Counted from the first letter of the stretch, positions 16,665 through 26,568 are shown. The stretch: DNA of 64,000 nucleotides from JAJDNS01 sp963578825 (GCA_963578825.1 CAUZDW010000001.1:62001-126000); one strand, 5' to 3'. A program made the numbers and translations. The notes: generated from the sequence alone by a model not told the origin.

Positions 16665-18785
16665 TCAACCCTGGGGCGAGGCCAGGGGTTCCAGCGCCAC
16701 GCTGGTGGCGGCCCGAGCCCGCTCCGTCGCCCTTTGCGCCTCCCGGTGCAGCTCGATCTGCGAGCGGTAGGGCTCCTCGCCGTTCGGGGTCCGCGACCGC
16801 CGGTAGCTGCCGTCCTTCTGGAGGACGCGGGCCTTCACCGTGTCCCGGAACGCGGCGTCGAGGGCACGAATCACCTTCCGTCGCCCCTCGGTCGACTCCA
16901 CGGGAAACAGGAGCTCGATCCGCCGGTTGAGGTTGCGCGGCATCAGGTCCGCGCTGGAGAGATAGACCTCCTCGTCACCGCCGTTCTTGAAGTGGAAGAC
17001 CCGGGAGTGCTCGAGGAAGCGGTCGACGATGGAGACGACCTCGATCGTGTCGGAGACGCCTCGAACGCCGGGGCGCAGGCAGCAGATCCCGCGGACGTTC
17101 AGCCGGATCTTCACACCGGCCTTCGCCGCGGCGTACAGGGCGCGGATCATCTCCTCGTCCACGAGCGAGTTCATCTTGGCTCGGATCTCCGCGGGCTGCT
17201 CCTCGACGGCGCGTTGCCGCTCGCGATCGATCAGCCGGAGCAGCCGCTCCCGGAGCTGCATCGGGGCCATCACGAGCTTCTTCATGCTCGGCGGGTCCGA
17301 GTAGCCCGTCAGGGCATTGAAGAAGGAAGATGCATCTTCGCCCATGTCGGCGTCGGACGTCATGAGGCCGAAGTCTGTGTAGAGGCGCGCCGTCTTTTCG
17401 TTGTAGTTGCCGGTCCCGGTGTGCACGTAGCGCCGGATGCCCCGTCGGCCACGGCGCACGACGAGACAGATCTTGGAGTGGGTCTTGTACCCCCGGATGC
17501 CGTGGATGACGTGGCAGCCCGCCTCCTCCAGCGCCCGGGCCCAGCGTATGTTCGAGCGCTCGTCGAACCGGGCCAGGAGCTCGACCAGCACCGTCACCTG
17601 CTTGCCGTTCTCCGCCGCACGCTGGAGCGCGCGAACGATCGGCGAGTCCCCGCTGGTGCGATAGAGAGTCTGCTTGATCGCCAGGACGTCGGGGTCGTCC
17701 GCGGCCGCCGAGACGAGGGACACGACGGGGTCGAACGAGTCGTAGGGGTGGTGGAGAACCACGTCCCGCTCGTCGAGGAGATCGAAGAGCGCTTCCCCCC
17801 CCACCGTCACCGTCGGCTGGGGCTTGAGCGGCGCCGCACGCAGGTCCTCGAGCTGCGGGAGGTCGACGAGCTGCACCAGCGAACGGATGTCGACGGGCCC
17901 TCGCACCCGGTAGACGTCCTCGGAGCGGACACCCAGGCGCGTGGCCAGGAGCGACAGGAGCTCCTCGGACACCGACGCCTCGACCTCCAGCCGGACGATC
18001 CCGCTGCGCCGGCGGTTCTTGAGCTCCTCCTCGATGACGTGGAGAAAATCGATCCCTCCCTCGTCGTCGAGATCCAGCTCGGAATCCCGTGCCACGCGGA
18101 AGACCGCCACGTCCTGGATCGCCTGGCCCGGAAAGAGGGCCTGAAGCTCCGAACGGATGACGTCCTCGAGGAGGACGTAGGCCAGCGCCTCGGGACCAGG
18201 GGGGCGCACCAGGCGAGGGAGCCGGCTCGGCATCTGGACGACGGCCAGACGCTCCTCCTCTTCGGCCCCTGCCGGTCCGAGCAGCACCGCCAGGTTGAGG
18301 CTCAGGCCCAAGAGCATGGGGAACGGCCGCGAGGCATCGATCGCCAGGGGAGTCAGCGCCGGCATCACCTCGTCCCGGCAATACCGCCCGAGACCGGCCA
18401 GGAGCGACGGCTCCAGGTCCGATGGCATGGCCAGCCGGAGACCCCCCTCGGCGAGAGCGGGCAGGATCCTGTGGTGCAGCTCCTCGTAGAGCTCGTCCAC
18501 CATGGCGTGGGCACGCTCGGAGATCTTCCTGAGCTGCTGGGCGGGAGTCAGCCCGGCGAGATCGGGAGCCGTGTCGCCCTCGGCGAGGGCGTTCTTGAGG
18601 GCGGCCACTCGCACCATGAAGAACTCGTCGAGGTTGCTGGCCACGATCCCGGCGAACTTGAGCCGCTCGAGCAGCGGAGTCGAAGCGTCCCGGGCCTCCT
18701 CGAGCACCCGTCGATTGAACTCGAGCCAGCTCAGCTCGCGGTTCAGGAAGAGCTCGGGCTCGCGGCGGCGCGAGGTCTTCTTCAC
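16665..18785 (-). CDS. ppk: Ppk1, polyphosphate kinase
   Basis: Polymerises the gamma-phosphate of ATP into inorganic polyphosphate. The 706-residue protein has the full PPK1 layout: the N domain starting FLNRELSWLEFNRRVLEEA, the head domain, and two phospholipase D-like catalytic halves. Catalytic features visible are GYKTHSKICLV with the autophosphorylated histidine and YVHTGTGNYNEKTARLYTDFG. Start ATG 18785 overlaps the ppx stop by ATGA and its stop overlaps the DUF309 region, so ppx and ppk are made together. Located directly upstream of the pst operon, it ties phosphate uptake to storage. Confidence 0.95.
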   Translation of the reverse strand: MKKTSRRREPELFLNRELSWLEFNRRVLEEARDASTPLLERLKFAGIVASNLDEFFMVRVAALKNALAEGDTAPDLAGLTPAQQLRKISERAHAMVDELYEELHHRILPALAEGGLRLAMPSDLEPSLLAGLGRYCRDEVMPALTPLAIDASRPFPMLLGLSLNLAVLLGPAGAEEEERLAVVQMPSRLPRLVRPPGPEALAYVLLEDVIRSELQALFPGQAIQDVAVFRVARDSELDLDDEGGIDFLHVIEEELKNRRRSGIVRLEVEASVSEELLSLLATRLGVRSEDVYRVRGPVDIRSLVQLVDLPQLEDLRAAPLKPQPTVTVGGEALFDLLDERDVVLHHPYDSFDPVVSLVSAAADDPDVLAIKQTLYRTSGDSPIVRALQRAAENGKQVTVLVELLARFDERSNIRWARALEEAGCHVIHGIRGYKTHSKICLVVRRGRRGIRRYVHTGTGNYNEKTARLYTDFGLMTSDADMGEDASSFFNALTGYSDPPSMKKLVMAPMQLRERLLRLIDRERQRAVEEQPAEIRAKMNSLVDEEMIRALYAAAKAGVKIRLNVRGICCLRPGVRGVSDTIEVVSIVDRFLEHSRVFHFKNGGDEEVYLSSADLMPRNLNRRIELLFPVESTEGRRKVIRALDAAFRDTVKARVLQKDGSYRRSRTPNGEEPYRSQIELHREAQRATERARAATSVALEPLASPQG

Positions 18786-20449
18786 GAGCGTGTCCCGGCT
18801 TCGCGGAAGGTGACCTTGCGGCCGAAGACCTCAGTGAGGAGGTCGGCCCGGGCCAGGGCGGCCAGGCGCTCGATCGTCATGTCGCCGGCGCCCTCGACCT
18901 CGAGCACCCAGTGATCGCCCTCGCTCAGGAGGCGGACGTCACGAATCTTCTGCAGGTGGTCGGCGTCCAGGGCGTTAGCGACCCGCAGGATGGCCGCCAG
19001 CTTGCTCACCACGATCCTGGCCTCGCTGTCCAGCGCCATGTAGGGCTGGTGCGACTTGTTGGGTGCGGCTCGACGGTGGTACCGGGCGACGTTGGAGATG
19101 ACCCCCATGTCTTCGCGGCTCAGGCCGAAGATCTCGGCGGCCGAGAGGACGTACTGGGCGTGCTTGTGGTGGCCCCTGAGGCTCACGAACGCCCCGATGT
19201 CGTGGAGCAGCGCCGCGACCTCGAGGAGGAGTCGGTGCCGCCCGCCGAGTCCGTGCTCGGCTTGGAGCTGGTCGAAGAGAACGGTGGACAGCTGAGCCAC
19301 GTTGGCGGCGTGGGAGGCGTCGTAGCGGTACTTCTCGCCGAGCGCGGCGGCCGAGGCGAGGACCTGACGAGAGAAGTCCTCGATGCCGTGGCCCTCCTCG
19401 GTGCGCACCATGTCCAGGAGGAGCCCGTCCCGCAGGGTGGCCCGGGGCACGATCACCTCGGTGGCCTGGGTCTCGTGGAGCAGCTCCCGGTACACGAGCA
19501 GCGCCGGAGCCAGCGTCTCGACCCTCACCAGCGGCAGCCGGTGACGCTCGACGAGCTGCTCCTCGTCCAGGGCCACCGTCTCCTCGCAAAACCCGAGGAA
19601 ACGCTCGCGGTCGATCGTCCGAACCTCCGCGCCCGACGCTTCCCCCTCGGTCTCGTCCGCAATGAAGCGGGCGTCGCCGCCCAGAGCGATGCAGCGCCGC
19701 GCCTCCCGAAGCGGCATCTCCCGCCGGATGTCCTCCACGATGTTCTGCACGTGACGTCGAAACAGTCGCACCCGCTGCTCGTGGCTCCCGTGCCAGGAGG
19801 CGAGGTTCTGGCGCATCCGGATGGCCCCCAGAGCGTACGTCCCGGAGTAGATCGGCTCTCCCTTGCGGAGGAAGGAGATGTCCGCGCTGCCCCCGCCGAC
19901 CTCCACCAGCAGGGAGTCGCCCACAGCCAGCGTCTCGCCGCCGTGGAGCGCCTCACGAACCGCCATGTAGGTGAGGCGGTTCTCCTCCGAGCCGTCGATG
20001 ACCTCCACGTCGATCCCGGTGCGCATCCGCACCCGATCGAGGAACGTGTCGCGGTTGACGGCTTCGCGCACGGCGCTGGTGGCCACGGCGCGGTAGCGCA
20101 CGACGCCGTAGGAGTCCATGATCCGGCGGAAGCCCTCCAGGGCCTTGAGCGCCGCTTCGATGGCGGGAGCTCCCAGGCGGCCTCCGCCGAAGGCGTCCTT
20201 TCCCAGCGCGACTGCCCGCGAGGCCTCCTCGAGCACGCGCAGGGGCTCGCCGGGAGGCTTCTCGGCCACCATGAGCCGGAGCGCACTCGCCCCCATGTCC
20301 AGGACCGCCATGGGCTGGGAGGACGCCTCGGAGCCCTCGTCCCGGAGGGAAGCAGGCGCCGACTCGGCGAGGGCCAGAGCGGGGTTCCGGGCTGAGGGCG
20401 AAGGTGGTGTCGTCGGGGCCATGGCAGCAGGCAGGAGGCGAATTCCCAT
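18782..20449 (-). CDS. ppx: Ppx/GppA-family exopolyphosphatase with C-terminal HD domain
   Basis: Hydrolyses terminal phosphates of polyphosphate or pppGpp. The N-terminal ASKHA-type domain shows LDMGASALRLMVAE (phosphate loop 1), GSEENRLTYMAV and LVEVGGGSADISFL (loop 2). From about residue 345 an HD-type helical domain follows (LLHDIGAFVSLRGHHKHAQYVL), as in long E. coli-type Ppx/GppA. I keep ATG 20449 because GGAAGGGG lies five bases before it; ATG 20422 is in frame but lacks such a site. The N-terminal 45 residues are a non-conserved extension. The stop overlaps ppk by ATGA, so synthesis and breakdown enzymes of polyP are coupled. Confidence 0.92.
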   Translation of the reverse strand: MGIRLLPAAMAPTTPPSPSARNPALALAESAPASLRDEGSEASSQPMAVLDMGASALRLMVAEKPPGEPLRVLEEASRAVALGKDAFGGGRLGAPAIEAALKALEGFRRIMDSYGVVRYRAVATSAVREAVNRDTFLDRVRMRTGIDVEVIDGSEENRLTYMAVREALHGGETLAVGDSLLVEVGGGSADISFLRKGEPIYSGTYALGAIRMRQNLASWHGSHEQRVRLFRRHVQNIVEDIRREMPLREARRCIALGGDARFIADETEGEASGAEVRTIDRERFLGFCEETVALDEEQLVERHRLPLVRVETLAPALLVYRELLHETQATEVIVPRATLRDGLLLDMVRTEEGHGIEDFSRQVLASAAALGEKYRYDASHAANVAQLSTVLFDQLQAEHGLGGRHRLLLEVAALLHDIGAFVSLRGHHKHAQYVLSAAEIFGLSREDMGVISNVARYHRRAAPNKSHQPYMALDSEARIVVSKLAAILRVANALDADHLQKIRDVRLLSEGDHWVLEVEGAGDMTIERLAALARADLLTEVFGRKVTFREAGTRS

Positions 20450-20519
20450 ATTAGCCCCTTCCCGAGGCCACCGTCATGCGGCCGTGGTATCCTCTCCGCC
20501 CTCGTCAGGATCATCACAA

Positions 20520-21298
20520 ATGGCCCCCACCCAGCCCGGACAGGACGGTGCCACGCTCTTTCGAGAGCGGGTCCGCCGCGTCTTTCGGGAGTTTCCCGGC
20601 GCCCTCGCCGGCGAGGAAGAGCCTGTCCACCAGGTCCGCGTGGCCGGCCGCCGGCTCCGGGTCGCCCTGCCGCTGCTGGCTCGCAAGGCGAAGGGCCGAC
20701 GGCATCCTCGACCTGGACATCGACCGCCTGCGGCGTGACCTCCGCCGGATTCGGGCCCGGGGGACAGCCGACACGGACACCATCCTGCGGCGGACCCAGG
20801 CGGTGCGCGAGCGGCAGGGCGCCACCCTCCTCCGACGACTCGCGTCCATCGGCGACCGCTACGACCCCGAGGCGCTCCACGCCCTCAGACGCCGGGTGCG
20901 ACTGGCTGCGCTATGCGGCCGACGTGGACGACCTCGTGCGCGGCGCGGAGTCGGGAACCAGCGACACCTGGAAGGCGCTTCAGGACGCGATCGGGGCCCT
21001 CCACGACGCTCACGTCCTCGCGGGCTGGCTCGAGAGGCAGGCGCGCCGAGCCGCTGGCCGCGGCGAGCGAAACATGGCCGGGGCCGAGCGGGCCCGTTTC
21101 GAGACCGAGGCCCGGCGGCTCCACAGGAAGCTGCTGGCGGCGAGGCCCGCCGAGATGGCCGCGCGAGCGCTGGGAATCGAGATTCCGCTCAAGAAGCCAC
21201 GGACGAAGGTCGAAACGGCACACTCCTCATCCTCATCCGACACCCGAGCCCCGTTCCGCTCGGCACCCCGGGCCTACCCGACGACGACCGCCGTCTGA
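20520..21298 (+). pseudogene. CHAD-domain gene with two frameshifts
   Basis: CHAD domains are helical, histidine-rich modules that bind polyphosphate and often sit beside polyP genes; this one diverges from ppx-ppk. The domain is spread over three frames. ATG 20520 opens the part with EPVHQVRVAGRRLRVALPLL; an extra base near 20690-20705 shifts to the frame encoding DIDRLRRDLRRIRARG and ALHALRRRVR; a second extra base near 20900 shifts to the frame encoding WLRYAADVDDLV and HDAHVLAGWLERQA. Removing one G at the first site and one C at the second restores a continuous CHAD protein of about 255 residues. Either a decayed gene or two assembly errors. A TATCCT box is at 20488. Confidence 0.75.
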
Positions 21299-21315
21299 CT
21301 CCTCATGCGGAGCGC
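21217..21315 (+). pseudogene. Truncated SixA/histidine-phosphatase remnant
   Basis: Frame 1 just past the CHAD gene encodes TLLILIRHPSPVPLGTPG then DDDRRLTPHAE, a good match to the N-terminal RHG loop and the DxxRxLTxxG element of SixA-type phosphohistidine phosphatases. Homology stops after about 33 residues, where the sequence enters the 3' end of the GH116 gene on the other strand. SixA and CHAD genes are frequent neighbours, so a deletion probably joined a broken SixA gene to the GH116 locus near 21300-21315. Only a short match, so moderate confidence. Confidence 0.5.
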
Positions 21316-23998
21316 CCGTCTCGATCGAAAGCCACCCTGAGCTCGTCTCCGGGTCCGAGATCCCGGGCCGGCGCGACGTCCCGAGTCCCGAAGCCGCTCA
21401 GCGTCACCCGGGCGAGGGCAAGCTTCCCTTCCAGGACCCGCAGCGAAAGCGTCCGTCCGTCTGGCCCGCCGGCCTGAGTTGAGTCGCCCCAGGCGTAGCC
21501 ACTCGACCAGAAGAAGCGACCCCGGCGCGGACCCACGGCGAGGGTCCTAGTGACAGCAGAGTAGCGGAAGCCGGTCCAGGCCAGCACGGCGGCCCAGCTG
21601 GCCATTGCCCGGGCGTAGTGGTGTCCGCACTCCGCCTCGTCGAAGGGGTTGCGCCGGCGACCGTCATAGCGCCCGCGGACGCGTCGAACGCTTTCGAGCC
21701 CTTCGTCGATCATTCCCTCGTAGAGCATCCCCACGGCGGCGGTGTATTCGAAGCCGGTCATCGCCTCGGTGAAGTAGGGGAACGGGTTGCGTGGTCGATC
21801 TTCGGGATAGCCGGCCATGAGCAGGGCCGACTCCGAGCTCAGCGCGAACGATCGCATGCTGTTGAAGTGGCTGCTCAGGTCGCTCCGCAGGTTGTACTGG
21901 AGAATGCTCCCGAGGCTTCGTCGCACGTTCTTCGGATCGACGAGGTGCCCCAGGCCGCACACGTGGGCCAGGAACTGACCCACGAGCTGGTCGACGAGGC
22001 AGCCCGAGCCGAGCTGATACTCAGGGCGGGTGACGTCCTTCGCCCCCATGCCCACGAGCAGGCTGGGCGCCACATCGGACGGGTCACGAGGGGCCCGAAC
22101 CTCGTGCTCGTAGTAGCGGCCGTTGAAGAGGTGGGCGTCGATCCAGGCGCTCCCGCTTTCGAAGAGGTCGTGGCACGTCTCGGCGAAGGTGCCCTCACCC
22201 AGGTGGCGCGCCATCTCCTCGGCCGCTCGCAGGGCGGCGAGGTACCAGATGCCCATCTGCGGGTTGGGTCCGTAGTACTCGACGTCCATCGTGTTGTGTT
22301 GGCACCCCTCCATCACCCCGTCGCGGTCCGCGTCCCACCCCCCGTCGATCCAGCAGAACTCCACCGCCTTCTTGACGCTGGGCCAGAGCCGCCGAAGCAG
22401 CGCGTCGTCTCCCGAGAGCTGCCAGTCGCGATACATCTTGACGATGCACCCCATCTGCCCGTCGGCGGCGGCCTTGCCGAACTCCTGGCTGCGGTCGAGA
22501 GGCAGGCGACCCGGAAGCTCATGCGCCCGCTCTCGGCCGTGGCGAAGCCGAACTCGACCTCCCGCATGCCGAGGGCCAGCGACCCGAACAGATAGGGCGT
22601 CGCCTGCTCGTAGTTCCAGACGTGGGTGCACGACCCGTGGCAGCACCCCTTCTGCGGAGCGCTGCCCTCGAACCCGAAGAAGCGCCCGTCCGGGGTTCGG
22701 AAGCAGGTCTGGGTCCGGAGGGTGCTGACGTTGAAGAGGGCGGCCTCTTTCACCTCGTCGGGCATGTCGCTGGCGCAGAAGGTGGACACGAACTGCACCG
22801 TCCGCCGCTTCAGCTCGGCCAGACGCGGCACCGTCTGCTCCGCCACATCCCAGGCGTCGCGGTAGAGCGTCGTGTAGTGGTTGCCGATGAGATCGTCGTC
22901 GGTCTCTCGCGGTGTCCAGGTGTAGCGGTTTGGGAAATGCCAGGTCAAAAGGAAGCGCACCTCCCGCCTCTCACCCGGCGGCACCTGCACCGACACCGCG
23001 AGGGAGGCCACCGGACTCTCGAGCGACTCCGGTCGCTGGCGCTCGTCGAGTCGGCCGTCCGCGCCGAAGTCGTCCCAGAAGTCGAGGATGGGGAAGCCCC
23101 ACTCCTGTCTCGCCCACGAGGTCCTGTGCGTGAGGCCCTCGGAGGCCGTGGTCACGAGGGCGATCGTGCCCCAGGCCGGCGACCGCTCGTCGACGCCGGC
23201 CGAGTCGAGGAAGAGGCCCTGGCAGGCCGCGCTTCGACGCAGCGCGTTTTGGTTCCCCGACGCACCGGTGGGAAACAGATCGCCCTTCCAGTCCCGGTCC
23301 TTCTCGAAACCGTCGATGCCCACGAAATTCGGCAGCGTCCCGCAGACCGAAGCCCTCACCGCCCGCTCGCCGGGGTTTCGGAGCTCGTACGAGAGGATCG
23401 CGACGGGAATGCCGCTCGCATCAGGGTCGGCCGGGACGAGAGGGTTGAACGCCTTGATGTCGACGTCGAGGGGGACGTCCTCGTCTCGGAGCATCACACG
23501 CCCGAACGGGTACGCGGTGGCGAAGGAGCACCCACGGAAGCGGGGCAGGCCCGCGTTTGGCGCCACTGCCCCGTGAGAGCCGAAGAACTCGAAGGACTCG
23601 AGTGGGCCCTCCAGGATCCGGCACACGGGCGGCCGACCCGACGCCTCGGCAAAGAGGGCGAAGAAGGGGCGCGCGCCGCCACCGGAGGGAACGAAGCCCT
23701 TCGCCGGACGGTTCATGATCTCCCAGTCCCGGAGATCCCCCCGACCCCCCAGCGAGACCGTCCCCGTGCCGATCCCCCCAAGGGGGAGGGCGATGCGTGC
23801 GAGGTGGTCCTGGGGGTAATGGCGCAGGCTGGGCCAGTCCGGATCGCCGAGCAGGGCGGCGATCTCGTCCGTGGAAAGGTCGCCCGAAGCGCCCGCCCGG
23901 GCGCCCTCCGTCGGCGGCGCGCCCAGAAGACCCGCCGCCCCGACTCCGGCGACCTTAACGAAGTCGCGCCGGGTCGTCCCGTCCGCTTTCTTGCCCAC
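21303..23998 (-). pseudogene. Tat-exported GH116 family glycosidase (glucosylceramidase/beta-glucosidase type), one frameshift
   Basis: A GH116 enzyme (beta-glucosidase, beta-xylosidase or glucosylceramidase activities known) with an N-terminal Tat signal (TRRDFVKVAGVGAAGLLG), predicted to act in the periplasm or outside. The N domain contains LPLGGIGTGTVSLGGRGDL; the catalytic alpha/alpha domain contains DGQMGCIVKMYRDWQLSGD, MTGFEYTAA and NPFDEAECGHHYARAMASW, the last two holding regions expected to be near the active site. The product is split: the first frame (start GTG 23998, AAGGAG upstream) carries the protein to about 22510, the rest lies in another frame. Adding one base in the CGGGTCGCC stretch near 22505-22512 would join MSFRV to RLPLDRSQ. 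A true mutation or sequencing error cannot be separated here. About 898 residues if repaired. Confidence 0.8.
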
Positions 23999-24115
23999 GG
24001 GTCACTCCTTCCCATCGAGGTCCGCCTCTCGGGGTCGCTCTGAACGTCGCCTCGACGCCCAGCCGCTGGATAATGGAGTGTCCGGCTCTGGCGCAGCCCC
24101 GGAGGAGGAGCAGTG

Positions 24116-24556
24116 ATGGTGACACAGCCGAGCGAGAAGAAACGGGTGCTGATTCTTTGCACCGGAAACTCCTGTCGCTCGCAGATGGCCGAGGGCCTGG
24201 TGAACCATCTCCTCGCCGACCAGTGGGAGGCCCGCTCGGCGGGGACGCACCCCGCAGCTCGCGTTCACCCTCTCGCCGTCGATGCGATGGCCGAGATCGG
24301 GATCGACATCTCGGGCGGCGTGCCCGAGCCGGTGGATCCCAACTACGTGAACGATCGTTGGGATCTCGTCTTCACCGTCTGCGACTCGGCGAAGGAAAAA
24401 TGCCCCGCCTTTACCAGGCCGGTTGAGCAGGTCCACATCTCATTCGAGGACCCGGCGAAGGCCGAGGGCACGGAGGAGGAGAGGCGGGCGGCCTTGCGCC
24501 GTGTGCGGGACGAGATCCGCGAGCGTCTGGTCGACGCGTTGCGGACGCGCGGATAG
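24116..24556 (+). CDS. arsC: Arsenate reductase, thioredoxin-coupled ArsC (LMW-PTP fold)
   Basis: Reduces arsenate to arsenite using a triple-cysteine relay reset by thioredoxin. All three cysteines are present: C15 and C20 in LCTGNSCRSQMAEG, then the pair C89/C96 in FTVCDSAKEKCP, with the general acid in FEDPAKAEG. At 146 residues it is standard length. I choose ATG 24116 over GTG 24113 because GGAGGAGGAG ends five bases before it. A GATAAT box lies at about 24069. No arsB or arsR is adjacent, so it may be a stand-alone detoxification gene. It is the intact counterpart of the dead domain fused to PhoU. Confidence 0.9.
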   Translation: MVTQPSEKKRVLILCTGNSCRSQMAEGLVNHLLADQWEARSAGTHPAARVHPLAVDAMAEIGIDISGGVPEPVDPNYVNDRWDLVFTVCDSAKEKCPAFTRPVEQVHISFEDPAKAEGTEEERRAALRRVRDEIRERLVDALRTRG

Positions 24557-24568
24557 AAGCGCCGGGCC

Positions 24569-24925
24569 TCAGCGTTTCCGGGACCGGGCCTTTCCCTTCG
24601 TCTCGTCCCTGATCCAGCTCCACGCGGCGACCGTGGCGGGCAAGCCGATGGTGCTGGCGGCCAGGGCCACGACCTGCTCCATCTCGCTGGTCGCCGCCCC
24701 GGCGTCGCGGGCCTTGCGGACGCCGGCGTGGACCGCGCCCTCGCGCATGGCGCCGATGGCGATGGCCAGCTTCACCAGCCGCTGCGTCCTGGCATCGAGG
24801 GGACCCGAGGCCCCTTCCTCGTTGACGAGGTCCCAGGCTTCGCCCAGCCCCGGGAAGCGGCGAACGAACTCCCGGTGCAGGGTCGGCGGTCGGCTGGTCT
24901 TCTTGGCAGCGCGTCGTTCGGCCAT
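24569..24925 (-). CDS. Carboxymuconolactone decarboxylase/AhpD-like protein
   Basis: A 118-residue all-helical CMD-fold protein (start ATG 24925 with AAAGGAG upstream). The core DARTQRLVKLAIAIGAMREGAVHAGVR is typical, with the His-Ala-x-x-A pattern, but the CxxC cysteines of AhpD peroxidases are absent, so redox activity is unlikely. Some relatives are gamma-carboxymuconolactone decarboxylases and many are uncharacterised. It stands alone, convergent with arsC (12-base gap) and divergent from the SLC13 gene. Function not assigned. Confidence 0.7.
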   Translation of the reverse strand: MAERRAAKKTSRPPTLHREFVRRFPGLGEAWDLVNEEGASGPLDARTQRLVKLAIAIGAMREGAVHAGVRKARDAGAATSEMEQVVALAASTIGLPATVAAWSWIRDETKGKARSRKR

Positions 24926-25044
24926 TGGGCTCCTTTGGGCCCGAATGGGCCGGCTCAATGCTGGCTCCGGGGGGGAGGGCCGGTCAAGGGGAGCGACCTC
25001 ACTGGGGTGCATCCCGGGAGCGGTCCACGCGCTATAGTGCGGCG

Positions 25045-26556
25045 GTGGACACGACCGATCTCGAGACTCGCGTCGAACATCGGATGCGGTCCGGGGGCTT
25101 CGTCGCCGGGCCGGTTCTCGGCCTCATCGTGGTGCTGCTCAACCCCGGCGACCATCCGATCGACGCCCGCTTGCTGCTCGGGATCATCACGCTGGTCATC
25201 ATCTGGTGGATGACCGAGGCCATTCCGCTGTCCGCCACCGCTCTCGTGGGCTCGGCCCTGGCCATCGCCGCCGGCATCGCCCCGGCCCGGCAGGTCCTGG
25301 CCCCCTACGCGCACCCGGTGATCTTCCTTTTCCTCGGCTCCTTCCTCCTGGCCGAGGCTTTCCGCAAGTACGGGCTCGACCGCCGCGTTGCCGGTCACCT
25401 GCTCGGCCTCCGGGCCTTCTCGAGCTCGCCCCGGGGCCTGCTCGCCGGGATGGGCGTCGTCTCGGCGGTCCTCTCCAGCGCCCTTTCGAACACCGCCACC
25501 GCCGCGCTGCTGACGCCGATCGGCGAGGGGGCCATCGATGCCCGGGGCGGGACGGCGAAGGGACGCGCCCGCCGTTTCGACTCGGCGATCCTGCTGATGA
25601 TCGCCTACGGGGCCTCGATCGGCGGCGTCGCCACGCTCATCGGCACACCTCCGAACCTGCTGGCGGCCGGCTTTCTCGACGAGCTGGCCGGCGTTCAGGT
25701 CACCTTCACCGGCTGGATCCTCTTCGCCGCGCCGCTCTCGATCGGCATGTTCCTCGTGACACTCCTCGTCGTCCGCCTGACGCTGGCTCGAAACCTCGAA
25801 GGGGACGAGGTCTCGGCCAAAGCCACCCTCGTGCCCCCACGGGAGACCGGCAGTCCGAGCGAGGAGCGCGTGCGACGGGCGGGGGCGCGGTGGACGGTGA
25901 CGGCGGTGCTGCTCGCCTTCACGCTGTGGACGGCACCGGCCGTGGCGAAGGGACTCCTCGGCCCCTCACACCCGTTCACCGAAGCGCTGCGGTCGCACCT
26001 GCCGGAGGCCGGGGTGGCGCTTCTGTGTGCCACGCTCCTCTTCGTCGCCCCGGTGAGCTGGCGGGGGGGGCGGCGCTTCGCCCTCACGTGGGCCGAGGGG
26101 GAGAGGGTCAACTGGGGCATCCTGCTGCTCTTCGGTGGCGGGCTCTCTCTCGGGATGCTGGGCCAGGAGACGGGCCTCGTGGCCTGGGCCGGCGAGGCGG
26201 TGGTGGGCTCGGGGCTCGCGTCCAGCCCCGGGGGCCTCATGCTGGTGGCCATCGTGGCGGCGACCACCCTGAGCGAGTTCGCCTCCAACACCGCCTCGGC
26301 CACCCTCCTCATCCCCATCGTCATCGCAGCCTCTCTTCAGGCCGGCTTCGATCCGGTGGCCCCGGCCCTGGCCGCCGCCGTCGCCTGCTCCTGCGCGTTC
26401 GTCTTTCCCGTCGCCACGCCGCCCAACGCCATCGTGTTCGGAACGGGCCGGGTGCCGCTCACGCGCATGATGCGGACCGGTGTCGTGCTCGACGTCGCAA
26501 CGGTGGTGGTGATCTGGACCGGGATGCAGCTCGTGAGCCCGCTGCTCCCGCGCTAG
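25045..26556 (+). CDS. SLC13/DASS family sodium:anion symporter
   Basis: A roughly 500-residue inner-membrane transporter with about a dozen hydrophobic segments. The two DASS substrate-binding SNT motifs are visible, ALSNTATAALLTPI and FASNTASATLLIPI, plus GTPPNLLAAG and ATPPNAIVFG hairpins, so it probably moves di- or tricarboxylates (or sulfate/phosphate) with Na+. GTG 25045 lies seven bases downstream of TATAGT (25033-25038), which would make the mRNA leaderless; ATG 25084 is an alternative. The GT28 gene follows after 12 bases. Confidence 0.85.
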   Translation: MDTTDLETRVEHRMRSGGFVAGPVLGLIVVLLNPGDHPIDARLLLGIITLVIIWWMTEAIPLSATALVGSALAIAAGIAPARQVLAPYAHPVIFLFLGSFLLAEAFRKYGLDRRVAGHLLGLRAFSSSPRGLLAGMGVVSAVLSSALSNTATAALLTPIGEGAIDARGGTAKGRARRFDSAILLMIAYGASIGGVATLIGTPPNLLAAGFLDELAGVQVTFTGWILFAAPLSIGMFLVTLLVVRLTLARNLEGDEVSAKATLVPPRETGSPSEERVRRAGARWTVTAVLLAFTLWTAPAVAKGLLGPSHPFTEALRSHLPEAGVALLCATLLFVAPVSWRGGRRFALTWAEGERVNWGILLLFGGGLSLGMLGQETGLVAWAGEAVVGSGLASSPGGLMLVAIVAATTLSEFASNTASATLLIPIVIAASLQAGFDPVAPALAAAVACSCAFVFPVATPPNAIVFGTGRVPLTRMMRTGVVLDVATVVVIWTGMQLVSPLLPR

Positions 26557-26568
26557 CGGAACGCGGTC

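Noticed and set aside
16734..18914. 726-codon plus-strand open frame opposite ppk
   Set aside because: Ppk motifs are clear on the minus strand; this frame shows none.
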